Assembly: GCA_006218055.1 (NCBI GenBank)
Contig: VBWD01000002.1
Location: 62,001-126,000, forward strand
Direction of reading: 5' to 3'
Length of the DNA: 64,000 nt
Source of the DNA: Gallionellaceae bacterium
GTDB lineage: Bacteria > Pseudomonadota > Gammaproteobacteria > Burkholderiales > Gallionellaceae
Positions 1-10,600 of the stretch are shown in pieces. Under the pieces are notes generated by a model. It was not told the DNA's origin. It was given only the letters and a program-made list of their open reading frames with translations, and did no database searches. The translations under genes and the position numbers were made by a program. Within the stretch, counting starts at the first letter, position 1, and the number at the start of each line of letters is the position of its first letter.

Positions 1-60
1 CAATGTCACCTTGCTGTCCTCGACTACAAGTATCTTGAGAGTTTGAGTGTTGTTTTTCAT
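1..60 (-). CDS. Response regulator receiver protein, N-terminal fragment (cut by window edge)
   Basis: Reverse complement from 60 reads MKNNTQTLKILVVEDSKVTL, a typical receiver-domain start (LVVEDS). Confidence 0.7.
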   Translation of the reverse strand, partial: MKNNTQTLKILVVEDSKVTL

Positions 61-109
61 ATCAAGTGGATTTCATTATCGTTCCGATTATAAGCTGAGC
101 TTGATTGAC

Positions 110-3100
110 TCAAGTGATCTTCCAATGCTTCACCAACACCTCAAAGTCATCTATCGGGATGGGCCTACTGAACAGATATCCTTGGAACATGTCGCACCCG
201 CGCTCGATCAATGACGGCAACTGGTCTTCTGTCTCCACGCCTTCCGCAATGACATCGAATCCGAAATTGCGTGCCAGGTCGGAGATTGTCTGCACCATCA
301 CCGCATCGCCCGGGTCGGTGAGAATATCGCGCACGAAGGATTGGTCTATCTTCAACTGATCGATAGGCAGGCGCTTGATATATTGCAATGATGAATAACC
401 CGTGCCGAAATCGTCCATCGAGAAGCGAACGCCTGATTGTTTCAGCACGTTCATCTTTTCAGTCGCCTCATCGATATCCTCGAGCACGAGGTTCTCGGTC
501 AACTCCAACTCCAACCTGCGGGGGTCAGCGCCCGTGCTTTGCAAGATAGCCTTGACCTGCTCGACGAAGAACTTCTGATGGAATTGCACCGGGCTGATGT
601 TCACCGCAAGATGCATCTTGCAAAGAACAGGGTCGTTCTCCCACAACTTGAGCTGTTTACATGCGCTCTCCAGCACCCAATGCCCGATCGGCAAGATCAA
701 CTTGGTCTGCTCGGCAATCGGGATGAATTGGGCTGGCGAGATTGAACCTAAAAGAGGACTGTTCCAACGCAACAAGACTTCTGCGCCGAGCAGGTCCATG
801 GCTTCGTTGGTCTGGAGTTGGAAGTTGAGTTTCAACTCACCCTTGTCCAAAGCCTCTCGCAATGCTCCCTCCATAAGGGTGCGTGACTCCAGCGCCGCCT
901 GCATCGCAGGCTCGAAAAATCTCACCATATTGCGCCCACCATCCTTGGCGCGATACATGGCCATATCCGCTTGTTTCAAGAGTTCTTCCGAATTGGTGTC
1001 GTCGCCCTTGAACAGGACCACACCGATACTAGGAGTACTGAGATGCACCGAGTGTTCTAGATGGTAAGGTTGCGAAAGGGAATCTCTGATCTTTTCTGCA
1101 ACATGGCCTGCTTGTAACGCTGCTTCTTCGCTTTGCTGACTCAACCCCTCCAGCAAGACCACGAACTCATCCCCGCCAAACCGAGCTACGCTGTCGGTCT
1201 CACGCACACACACGTTCATACGGTGCGCCACCTCTCGCAACATCATGTCTCCGTAATCATGACCGCGAGTGTCGTTCAATACCTTGAAGTGATCCAGATC
1301 TAGGAACATCAATGCACAGTAATGATCGCTGCGGCGACTCTGCCCAAGACTGAGTTGCAACCTATCCAGCAACAGGCGTCGATTGGGCAACTGGGTAAGT
1401 GTGTCGTAGAACGCCAGATTCCTGATCTCTTCTTCCGCGCGTTTACGCTCAGAAATGTCAACGAATACGGCAACGTAATGGGTCACCTCCCCCCTAAACT
1501 TGACTGCCGTGATGGTCAACCACTTGGGATAGACCGATCCGTCCTTGCGTTTGTCCAACACTTCGCCGGACCATCTTCCGTAGCCGATGATTTCAGCCCA
1601 CATCTTTCGATAGAACTCACTATCGTGCCTACCTGAACTGAGGATGCTAGGGTTCTTCCCGATGACATCTTTTTCCTGATAACCCGTGATCTGTGTGAAA
1701 GAAGTATTCACCTTGATGATGCGATTATTCCGATCAGTCACTAGCATGGCTTCTTGTGTTTCAAACGCCACTGCCGCGATTCGCGCTTGTTCCGCCAACT
1801 CCTCGCGCTCGGTCACGTCCTGCACGGTACCGATAGAACGCAAGGGCTTGCCAGACTCATCAAAACTCGAACTGCATCTTTCTTCCACCCACTTGATTCG
1901 GCCATCCTCCATCAATAAACGATGGGTGATCTGATACGACTTCTTATCCTCCAAAGAATTGCTATAGGCCGCATTCACCTTATCGCGATCGTCCGGATGG
2001 ATCACATTCAGGAATGCTTCATATGAAGCATCGAATTTTTTGGGATCGATCTCAAAAAGATGGAATATCTCATCAGACCAGACCAACTTTCCTGAAACCA
2101 GATTAAGGTCCCAACTACCAAAGTGCCCGATCTTCTGTGCTTCATTCAGCCGATCCTGTTCAAGCTGGAGTGCCAACTCGGCATGTTTGCGTTGCGTGAT
2201 GTCTCGTATGAACACATAGAACTCGTGTTTGTCCTTCCAATAGGTCGCGGAGACTTCCACGTCAAATATGCTTCCGTCCTTACGGCGATGCAAAGATTCG
2301 AACTTGTCCGTACCGTGAGCGCGCACATATTCCATGTGCGCTCTGACTTCAGAGATAGATTTTTCTTTCGCCTCCAACTGGGGAATGCGCATCTGCAACA
2401 GCTCTTCACGGCTATAGCCGGTCATCTTGCAGTAGGCGTCGTTGACTTCTTTCAAACAACCCTCGCCATTCACTTTCCAATAACCCTCCTGCGCTGTATA
2501 CAAGACTCGCTTCTGGTCAAGAATCGCCTGCTCGTTAAGTTCGATACTCTGCCCGATTTGTACAGCCATCTTGTCAAAACTCCGCCCCAGCTCGGCGAGT
2601 TCATCATTCCCTTCCATGTTCGTTTTCGCCGAATAGTCCCCGGCTGCGATGCTTCCCGCCACCGTAGAAAGAGCAGCAACACGCCTACTCACCAAACGAT
2701 GCAGGACATAGGCGATCAACAAAGCAGAGATGCTAGCGATCAAGGCAAAGATCAATGATTGGACCAACGACTTTCGACTCGCCTCCTTCAATTGCTGGCT
2801 GATGTCGACTTCGACGTACAACAGTCCCATTCTCTTTTCCAGACCACCTCGGGTGTATGACACGATCAAGGGGTAGTAACCCTGAAGTACGGAAGTCTGG
2901 TTCGCATTGAAAGCGAGTTTGCTCACCCCGTTTTGCAACACAAGGGAAGCATCGGCATCGGAGTAGCGAGAGTGTGCCGATGCAGCTCCTCCCTTCCAAG
3001 CGAATCGATTTGACAACATCACCTTGCCCTGCCCATCCACCAAGATCAAGGCTATAACATCAGGCCGCATGGCCGTAAGTGACAGACTCAACTGCGCCTC

Positions 3101-3301
3101 TTCTTCGTCGCCGGCGGTCAACCTGTTGTAAAGGATGTTCTGCAATTGAGATATGGCCAACCCAATCTCACGCAGCTCCAACTGTTCGATGTGGCTCTTG
3201 TTCTCACGCAACTCTTGCAGATAGATAAGTGTAGAGCTGATGGCTGTGAAGATCATCAGGATCAGCGGAATCAGGATCGAGAGTCTCTTGTTCATACCCA
3301 C
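110..3301 (-). CDS. Membrane sensor with HAMP, PAS repeats, GGDEF and EAL domains (c-di-GMP turnover)
   Basis: N-terminal TM segment; PAS motifs; ARFGGDEFVVLLEG with I-site RETD 5 residues upstream; MDDFGTGYSSLQYIKRLPIDQLKID of EAL domains. Confidence 0.95.
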   Translation of the reverse strand: MGMNKRLSILIPLILMIFTAISSTLIYLQELRENKSHIEQLELREIGLAISQLQNILYNRLTAGDEEEAQLSLSLTAMRPDVIALILVDGQGKVMLSNRFAWKGGAASAHSRYSDADASLVLQNGVSKLAFNANQTSVLQGYYPLIVSYTRGGLEKRMGLLYVEVDISQQLKEASRKSLVQSLIFALIASISALLIAYVLHRLVSRRVAALSTVAGSIAAGDYSAKTNMEGNDELAELGRSFDKMAVQIGQSIELNEQAILDQKRVLYTAQEGYWKVNGEGCLKEVNDAYCKMTGYSREELLQMRIPQLEAKEKSISEVRAHMEYVRAHGTDKFESLHRRKDGSIFDVEVSATYWKDKHEFYVFIRDITQRKHAELALQLEQDRLNEAQKIGHFGSWDLNLVSGKLVWSDEIFHLFEIDPKKFDASYEAFLNVIHPDDRDKVNAAYSNSLEDKKSYQITHRLLMEDGRIKWVEERCSSSFDESGKPLRSIGTVQDVTEREELAEQARIAAVAFETQEAMLVTDRNNRIIKVNTSFTQITGYQEKDVIGKNPSILSSGRHDSEFYRKMWAEIIGYGRWSGEVLDKRKDGSVYPKWLTITAVKFRGEVTHYVAVFVDISERKRAEEEIRNLAFYDTLTQLPNRRLLLDRLQLSLGQSRRSDHYCALMFLDLDHFKVLNDTRGHDYGDMMLREVAHRMNVCVRETDSVARFGGDEFVVLLEGLSQQSEEAALQAGHVAEKIRDSLSQPYHLEHSVHLSTPSIGVVLFKGDDTNSEELLKQADMAMYRAKDGGRNMVRFFEPAMQAALESRTLMEGALREALDKGELKLNFQLQTNEAMDLLGAEVLLRWNSPLLGSISPAQFIPIAEQTKLILPIGHWVLESACKQLKLWENDPVLCKMHLAVNISPVQFHQKFFVEQVKAILQSTGADPRRLELELTENLVLEDIDEATEKMNVLKQSGVRFSMDDFGTGYSSLQYIKRLPIDQLKIDQSFVRDILTDPGDAVMVQTISDLARNFGFDVIAEGVETEDQLPSLIERGCDMFQGYLFSRPIPIDDFEVLVKHWKIT

Positions 3302-3305
3302 GCTC

Positions 3306-4289
3306 TCAATCGCCGATGCACGATTTTAGATTTGGATCCAGGCCGAGATGAAGAGCGATTTGATGGGTGAGTTGCCCCTCCCTGATCATCACGTCATTCA
3401 GCAACTTCCCTGCCTTAAGGATCTCTGGTCGATTACCCGAGATCAACGTCAGGTTCTCCTGCAACTCCGGGGTCTTGATCCCCTTGAGCATCTCTTCATA
3501 CTCTTTCGGCGTTACATCAAGTCGTTTGCTGACGATGACCGCCGCTTCGGCCGGAGATTGCTTCATGTACGCCAAGGTGCGGAACCATTGCTTTGCGACG
3601 TCACAGACCTCTTTATGCCGGTTGAGGTAGATATCCTCGTGCACGACCATCAGGTCGAATATCTCGTTCGGGATATCGCTGCTATCGAAGATGGCGTGAG
3701 CCCCCAACTGCGTCAATTTGGTCTTCATCGGATCGAAAGTGATGAAAGCATCGGCCTTCCCTTGCCGATACATCTCCTCGTGCTTGTTTTCAGAAACAGG
3801 CAATATCTGCACGTCTTCTCGCTTCAGATTGGCAGCGGTGAGCAGACGGCTCAACATGTACACGCCCAGCGGGATGTTCTCTATCGCGATGCGCTTGCCT
3901 TTGAGGTCTGATAACTTTTTGATTTTGGGAGATGCCATCACCGCATCCGCACCGTTAGAACCATCCAACACCATCAGGACACGCAACTTGACTCCGCCAT
4001 GCATGAGTTCTAGCACCTCATCCAGCGTCAGGGTCGCCATATCGGCCGAGCCATTCCTGAATGACTCCAAGGTGATGTCAGAAGATGGCAATTCGTAGAT
4101 GGTGGCTTTAGATGGAGGGAGATAACCTATCTCTCGGGCAAGGTAGATGGGTTCATAACCCGGCCAAGGGCTACTTGCGATGCGCAGGGGCTCACTCGGT
4201 CTTTCGGAGCAAGAAGCCAACATCAATAGAGACACACACGCGAACACCACACGCCAACGTGGGTGACCCGTTCGGAAACTGCGCTTCAT
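3306..4289 (-). CDS. ABC-type substrate-binding lipoprotein (NMT1/SsuA-like)
   Basis: Lipobox LASC after hydrophobic leader; RIASSPWPGYEPIYLAREIGYL; adjacent to the GGDEF/EAL gene on the same strand. Confidence 0.85.
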   Translation of the reverse strand: MKRSFRTGHPRWRVVFACVSLLMLASCSERPSEPLRIASSPWPGYEPIYLAREIGYLPPSKATIYELPSSDITLESFRNGSADMATLTLDEVLELMHGGVKLRVLMVLDGSNGADAVMASPKIKKLSDLKGKRIAIENIPLGVYMLSRLLTAANLKREDVQILPVSENKHEEMYRQGKADAFITFDPMKTKLTQLGAHAIFDSSDIPNEIFDLMVVHEDIYLNRHKEVCDVAKQWFRTLAYMKQSPAEAAVIVSKRLDVTPKEYEEMLKGIKTPELQENLTLISGNRPEILKAGKLLNDVMIREGQLTHQIALHLGLDPNLKSCIGD

Positions 4290-4399
4290 ACTTCCTCCAA
4301 ATACCTACGTCTTTACTAATTTTTATAATTTTTACTTACACAGCCCGATACGGAACTATCGGCAAACTATCCCCTAAATTTAGGGGTATCTTGAAATTC

Positions 4400-5131
4400 T
4401 TATTGCACTTGCTTAACCGCCATACAAAGGTCTTGCCAAGCCTTAGCCTTCTCAGCGGGACTGCGCAACAGGTAAGCCGGATGATATGTAACAAGCAACG
4501 GCGTACCGTCGAAATCGTGCAGCGCGCCCCGCAGCGAACCCAATGTCGCATCTTTGCCCAGCAAGGATGTCGCTGCCGTCTTGCCTAATGCCACGATGAG
4601 CTTAGGCTTGATGAGTGCGATCTGTTGCTTCAGATACGGCAAGCAAGTAGCCACCTCTTCGGCATTGGGTGTGCGATTCTCAGGTGGACGACATTTGACG
4701 ATGTTGGCGATGTACACATTGTCGCCACGTTTTAGCTTGATGGATGCCAGCATGTTGTCCAGCAACTTGCCCGCCTGCCCCACGAAGGGCTCACCGCGCT
4801 CATCCTCGTCCGCGCCAGGGCCTTCACCCACGAACAACCAATCCGCATGCTCATCGCCCACGCCGAACACGGTCTGCGTACAGCCTGCGCGCAGTTTGCA
4901 GGCGGTGCAATCTTTGACTTGTGCTTTGAGCTCACTCCAACCCGCTGCGGGTTCGATGTTCGTTTCGACATTCCGCACAGCTTCGACCGGTGCGATATTG
5001 ACGACAGGCTGAGCCTCGATCACTTGAGGCACTTCGACGGAGGGTTGATCGATTTGCGCAGGCCCATTCTTCCGCACCCACAAAGGGTACAGATTCATCT
5101 CGCGCAACACGTTCTCGTCTCTCAGGTTCAC
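4400..5131 (-). CDS. Uracil-DNA glycosylase, family 4 type
   Basis: CKLRAGCTQTVFGVGDEHADWLFVGEGPGADEDERGEPFVGQAGKLLDNML and YHPAYLLR motifs. Confidence 0.93.
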   Translation of the reverse strand: MNLRDENVLREMNLYPLWVRKNGPAQIDQPSVEVPQVIEAQPVVNIAPVEAVRNVETNIEPAAGWSELKAQVKDCTACKLRAGCTQTVFGVGDEHADWLFVGEGPGADEDERGEPFVGQAGKLLDNMLASIKLKRGDNVYIANIVKCRPPENRTPNAEEVATCLPYLKQQIALIKPKLIVALGKTAATSLLGKDATLGSLRGALHDFDGTPLLVTYHPAYLLRSPAEKAKAWQDLCMAVKQVQ

Positions 5132-5565
5132 AGCCCTTTTCCCATCAATATCGCGTCTTCACGCCCGTTCGCTGCAGGATAGTAATCGCGGCGCAAGCCG
5201 ATCTGCTCGAACCCGCTCGCACGGTAAAGCGCGATGGCGGGCTGATTCGAAGCTCGCACCTCCAGCACCATGCGCCGCATGCTCTCATGCCGTGCCAAAG
5301 ACAGCATGGCTTCCAACAGCTTGCGGCCGATGCCCTTGCGCTGATGCGCCTTGTCGATGGCGATATCCAGCAACTCCGCCTCATCCACCGCCAGCAGCAT
5401 CACGGCATATCCCATCATCACGCCGGCAGATTCGAACACCTTACACTGATATCTGCTGCGCAGGGCATCGCTGAAATTCCCCAACGTCCACGGATGCCCA
5501 TGCACCTCGCGCTCGATGCGCAACACGGCATCCAGATCGGCTTCGATCATCTCGCGCAATATCAT
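5128..5565 (-). CDS. rimI: Ribosomal-protein-alanine N-acetyltransferase (GNAT)
   Basis: GNAT fold motif HQRKGIGRKLLEAML; LEVRASNQPAIALYRASGFEQIGLRRDYY; follows tsaB. Confidence 0.92.
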   Translation of the reverse strand: MILREMIEADLDAVLRIEREVHGHPWTLGNFSDALRSRYQCKVFESAGVMMGYAVMLLAVDEAELLDIAIDKAHQRKGIGRKLLEAMLSLARHESMRRMVLEVRASNQPAIALYRASGFEQIGLRRDYYPAANGREDAILMGKGL

Positions 5566-6269
5566 TTTGCAGGTCGCTCGCTGGTCTTCAACGCCACCTT
5601 GTCGCGCAGATAGAGCGGCAACGCCAACGCTGCATCCACCGCATTGCCCTTGACGAACTCACGCGCACCGATGCGCGCAACTGCCGAGGCTTGTGGCACC
5701 GCCTTCTCATCCACGCCATTTATCTGTGCACCATAGCGCGCCTTTAGCCCCTCTCCCGCCGGGAGAGGGGTTGGGGTGAGGGAACCCACTAAAAACCCAC
5801 TCCCAACCCCGAACCATCCCTCACCGCTCAACGCAGGTGCATCTTCCGCCTTGCACAAACACGGTTCAATGACCGCCAACCACTCGCCATCCCGTTTCTC
5901 ATACGCCGCCAGATACAGCTCGCTCATGCGTGCATCCAGCGCCGCGATGACTTTGTCTTTACCCGATGCCTCGGCCAACGCTTCCAAAGTGCATACGCCG
6001 ACCACCTCCACATCCGCCCCCAGCGCCAATCCTTGCGTCACACCACAGGCGATGCGCACACCGGTGAATGAACCAGGGCCTTTACCGAAGGCGATGCCAT
6101 CGACCTGTTTGACTTTGATGCCTGCTTCCTTGAGCAAAGTATCCAGCATCCCCATCAACACCTCGGAATGCTTCTGCCCCACCAATTCGCAACGCTCGCT
6201 CACGACTCCGTCTTGCCACAAGGCGACGGAGCAGTATTCGGTGGAGGTCTCTATAGCGAGGAGGCGCAT
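5562..6269 (-). CDS. tsaB: tRNA threonylcarbamoyladenosine biosynthesis protein TsaB (with in-frame repeat insertion)
   Basis: MRLLAIETSTEYCSVALW, GKGPGSFTGVRIACGVTQGLALG; internal LTPTPLPAGEG segment derives from a DNA repeat. Confidence 0.92.
   Translation of the reverse strand: MRLLAIETSTEYCSVALWQDGVVSERCELVGQKHSEVLMGMLDTLLKEAGIKVKQVDGIAFGKGPGSFTGVRIACGVTQGLALGADVEVVGVCTLEALAEASGKDKVIAALDARMSELYLAAYEKRDGEWLAVIEPCLCKAEDAPALSGEGWFGVGSGFLVGSLTPTPLPAGEGLKARYGAQINGVDEKAVPQASAVARIGAREFVKGNAVDAALALPLYLRDKVALKTSERPAK
5747..5790. repeat. CTCTCCC/GGGAGAG palindromic repeat inside tsaB
   Basis: agcccctctcccgccgggagaggggttggggtgaggg; same motif as in mfd. Confidence 0.82.
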
Positions 6270-6283
6270 CAGATGTTGTCGGC

Positions 6284-6772
6284 TCAGCCGACTGTTTCCA
6301 CATGCACCAACAACAACGCCACCGCCTGCGCCGCGATACCTTCGCCACGACCGGTGTAGCCCAGTTGTTCAGTGGTGGTAGCTTTCACGTTCACGCAGTT
6401 CTGCGCGATGCCGAGGTCGGCCGCTATGTTGGCGACCATGGAGGGGATGTGCGGCGCCATCTTGGGCGCTTGCGCGATGATGGTGGCATCCACGTTGCCG
6501 ACGCGATAGCCCACCGACTCGATCTTGCGCGCCACGTCACGCAGCAGGATGCGGCTGTCGATGTCTTTGAACTTGGCATCGGTATCGGCGAAATGTTTGC
6601 CGATATCGCCCAGTGCCGCCGCACCCAACAGTGCGTCGCAGATGGCATGCAGCAAAACATCCGCATCGGAATGTCCGAGCAGGCCCCTGCTATGCGGAAT
6701 ATCCACTCCGCCGATGATGAGCTTGCGCCCTTCCACCATTTGATGAACGTCGAAACCTTGTCCGATACGCAT
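6284..6772 (-). CDS. ispF: 2-C-methyl-D-erythritol 2,4-cyclodiphosphate synthase
   Basis: [40 protein letters not shown]; start placed at internal ATG 6772. Confidence 0.95.
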   Translation of the reverse strand: MRIGQGFDVHQMVEGRKLIIGGVDIPHSRGLLGHSDADVLLHAICDALLGAAALGDIGKHFADTDAKFKDIDSRILLRDVARKIESVGYRVGNVDATIIAQAPKMAPHIPSMVANIAADLGIAQNCVNVKATTTEQLGYTGRGEGIAAQAVALLLVHVETVG

Positions 6773-6800
6773 ATATCCTCTCAATCTAAAACCCAAACAA

Positions 6801-6869
6801 GCCACAGAGTACACAGAGACCACAGAGAAAACCGCCGACCTTCTCTGTGTGCTCTGTGATCTCTGTGGC
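6801..6869. repeat. Dispersed inverted repeat 'GCCACAGAGTACACAGAG...CTCTGTGATCTCTGTGGC', copy 1
   Basis: Inverted arms in the ispF-ispD gap; related copy at 50804..50878. Confidence 0.75.
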
Positions 6870-7552
6870 TAAATGTTTTTACCCTTCAACAACAACTCCG
6901 CCAACACGATGTCCTGCGGGTAAGTGACCTTGAAGTTGCTGCTATCACTCGCCACCAGTTTGGGCTGTAGCCCCAGCGCTTCGATGGCGGAGGCCTCGTC
7001 GGTGACCGTCTTACATTGCTGCAACGCCTGTGCCAACAATCCGGCATGGAACATCTGCGGCGTCTGCGCTTGCCACAGTCCTTCGCGCGGTTCGGTATGC
7101 GCGATGCGTTGTTTCGAATCGCCGCGTTTCAAAGTATCCGCCACCGGCACGGCCAAGATGCCGCCCACGGGATCGTCACGCAGCTCGGCGATCATACGTG
7201 ACAGCAAGTGTGCGCTCAGGCAGGGACGCGCCGCATCGTGTACCAACACCCAATCATCCGGCTCCAGTTCGGAGGCCAGTAGACCGTTCGCCACGCTCTC
7301 GGCACGCGTCGCACCGCCGCAGTAGAGTGGCTCCAACTTGCCCGCGCAATGCGACCAGTCATAGCGCGCGAAATATTCGTCATCGGGAGCCAGCACCACG
7401 AACACGGTCTTGATGTTGGGATTGGCGCACAGCGCGGAAAGCGCGTGCCAGATCATGGGGCGGCCGGCCAGATCGAGATATTGCTTGGGCAACTCGCTGC
7501 CCATGCGGGCGCCGAAACCGGCGGCGGGGACTAATGCGTGGAATTCAGACAT
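6869..7552 (-). CDS. ispD: 2-C-methyl-D-erythritol 4-phosphate cytidylyltransferase
   Basis: [37 protein letters not shown]; next to ispF. Confidence 0.95.
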   Translation of the reverse strand: MSEFHALVPAAGFGARMGSELPKQYLDLAGRPMIWHALSALCANPNIKTVFVVLAPDDEYFARYDWSHCAGKLEPLYCGGATRAESVANGLLASELEPDDWVLVHDAARPCLSAHLLSRMIAELRDDPVGGILAVPVADTLKRGDSKQRIAHTEPREGLWQAQTPQMFHAGLLAQALQQCKTVTDEASAIEALGLQPKLVASDSSNFKVTYPQDIVLAELLLKGKNI

Positions 7553-7603
7553 GGTCGAATTGTAAAACAGGAGCGTAGCCCGCGTGGCTTATAATGCGCG
7601 CCT

Positions 7604-10600
7604 TTGTTTCAGGCCGTTCTCATGCTGTTCGCTTCCAAACATTCACGTCCGCGTTACACCCACTTGATCGGCTCCTCCGATGCCTTGGCACTGGCGCAAT
7701 ACGCCGCCGAACATTCGCCGCTGGTCGTCATCGCCGCCAACGCACTGGAAGCGCAACGCTTGCTGGAAGAGATCCCGTTCTTCGACCCCAAACTGCGCGT
7801 GCATCTGCTGCCGGACTGGGAGACATTGCCCTACGACCATTTCTCGCCGCACCAAGACCTCATCTCGGAACGACTGGCCACGCTGCACCACATCCGCAGC
7901 AACAACTTTGATGTCGTCATCGTACCCATCACGACTGCCTTGTACCCGTTGCCTCCCGTGGCCTATCTGGCGGCCTACACTTTTTTCCTGAAGAAGGGTG
8001 AGCGCCTCGACCTAGACGCTTTCCGCCAGCAGATGACGCTGGCCGGTTACAACCATGTGCAACAAGTGCTCACCCCTGGCGAATATTGCGTGCGCGGCGG
8101 CATCATCGACTTGTTCGCCATGGGCAGCGTGCTGCCGTACCGCCTCGACCTGTTCGACGACGAGATCGAGACCATCGCCACTTTCGATGTGGATACGCAA
8201 CGTACCTTGTATCCCGTGCCGGAGATACGCATGCTGCCCGCACGCGAGTTCCCCATGGATGAGAAGGGGCAGGCGACCTTCCGACAGAATTTCAGAGATA
8301 GATTCGAAGGCGACCCGTCCAAGTCGCGCATCTACAAGGATGTGAGCAAGGGCATCGCGCCGGCGGGCATCGAGTATTACCTGCCCTTGTTCTTCGACAA
8401 GACCGCGACGCTGTTCGACTACCTGCCGCAGAACGCCACGCTATGTTTGCATCACGATGTGGATGCGGCGACAAAACAGTTCGCCGTGGATACCGCCTCG
8501 CGCTACAACCTGTTGCGTGGCGACCCGCAACATCCGCTGTTGGAAACGAAAGAGTTGTTCTTGGATAGCGAACAGTTTTTTATTCGGGTGAAAGAATTTG
8601 AACGATTTGATGTTGTAGCAACGAGTGCTCCCTCACCCCACCCCTCTCCCGATGGGAGAGGGAGCCAGAGTTCCCCTCTCCCGCTGGGAGAGGGGCTAGG
8701 GGTGAGGGAACACTCCAAAAATCTCACCACTTGTCCTACGTCAACCATCCCTTCCATCGCCGTCGATCGCCGTGCCGATGTCCCCACGCAAAAGTTCGAG
8801 GACTTCCTGCGAAGTTACAAGGGACGCACGCTGCTACTCGCCGAGAGCTTGGGGCGCCGCGAGATCATGTCCGGCTATCTGAAGGAATACGACCTCACGC
8901 CCACCGTGTGCGAGGACTACGCATCCTTCCTCGCCAGCAAAGACAAGTTCATGCTCGGTGTCGGCCCCCTCCAGATCGGCTTCACGCTGCCGGACGACAA
9001 CATCGCCATCGTCACCGAGACCGAACTCTACGCGGCACAACCGCGCAGTCGCGCAGCCCGTGCCGCGAAGAAGAGCAACGTCGAAGGCATGTTGCGCGAC
9101 CTGTCCGAACTCAAACCGGGCGACCCGGTGGTACATGAACAGCACGGCATCGCGCGCTACCAAGGCTTGGTGAACCTCGACCTCGGCGAAGGCGAGAACG
9201 AATTTTTGTTGCTGGTGTACGCAGGTGACGACAAGCTGTACGTGCCCGTGTCGCAACTGCACGTCATCAGCCGTTACAGCGGCGGTGCGCCTGAAGCCGC
9301 TCCCTTGCACAAGCTCGGCAGCGGCACGTGGGACAAAGCCAAGCGCCGCGCCATGCAACAGGTGCGCGACACCGCCGCCGAGTTGCTCAACATCTACGCC
9401 CAACGCGCCACGCGCAAAGGTCATGCGTTCAAACTCACGTATCACGACTACGAAGCGTTCGCGGAAGGCTTCGGTTTTGAAGAGACACCTGACCAAGCTG
9501 CCGCCATCGAAGCGGTGTTGCTCGACCTGCAATCCGGCAAGCCGATGGATAGACTCATCTGCGGCGACGTGGGCTTCGGCAAGACCGAGGTCGCATTGCG
9601 CGCCGCCTTCGTCGCGGTGATGGATGGAAAACAAGTAGCGGTACTCGTCCCCACCACACTGCTGGCCGAGCAACACTTCCAGAACTTCTCCACCCGCTTC
9701 GCCGACTGGCCGATCAAGATCGCCGAGTTGTCGCGCTTCCGCTCCACCAAGGAAGTGACGCAATCGCTGAAGGACTTGGCCGAAGGCAAGTTGGACATCG
9801 TCATCGGCACCCACAAACTCATCCAGAAGGATGTGAAGTTCAACAACCTCGGCTTGGTCATCCTCGACGAGGAGCATCGTTTCGGTGTACAGCAGAAAGA
9901 ACGCCTCAAGGCATTGCGTGCCGAGGTAGATGTGCTGACGCTCACCGCCACGCCGATACCGCGCACGCTGGCGATGTCGCTGGAAGGTCTGCGCGATTTC
10001 TCCGTCATCGCTTAAGACCTTCGCCAGCAGCTTCAGCCAAGGCGTAATCCGCGAAGCCGTGTTGCGCGAGTTGAAGCGCGGCGGTCAGGTGTACTTCCTG
10101 CACAACGAAGTAGACACCATCAACAACATGCTGGAGAAGTTGGAGACACTGCTGCCGGAAGCGCGCATCCGCGTGGCCCACGGGCAGATGGGCGAGCGTG
10201 ATCTGGAAGCGGTGATGCGTGACTTCACCCACCAGCGCTTCAACGTGCTGCTGTGCACCACCATCATCGAGACAGGGATCGACGTTCCCACCGCCAACAC
10301 CATCATCATGAACCGCGCCGACCGCTTCGGTCTTGCGCAATTGCACCAGTTGCGCGGTCGTGTCGGACGTTCGCACCACCAGGCTTATGCCTACTTATTG
10401 GTGGACAGCATGGAAGGCCTCACCGCCCAGGCGAAGAAGCGCCTCGAAGCCATCCAAGCGATGGAACAGCTGGGCAGCGGATTCTTCCTCGCCATGCACG
10501 ACTTGGAGATTCGCGGTGCAGGTGAAGTGCTGGGCGAATCACAAAGTGGCGAAATGCAGGAGATTGGTTTTAGTTTGTACAACGACATGCTCGCCGCCGC

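Noticed and set aside
8834-9877. 347-aa minus-strand ORF inside mfd
   Set aside because: Antisense shadow of a well-supported coding frame; low-complexity composition and no family motif.
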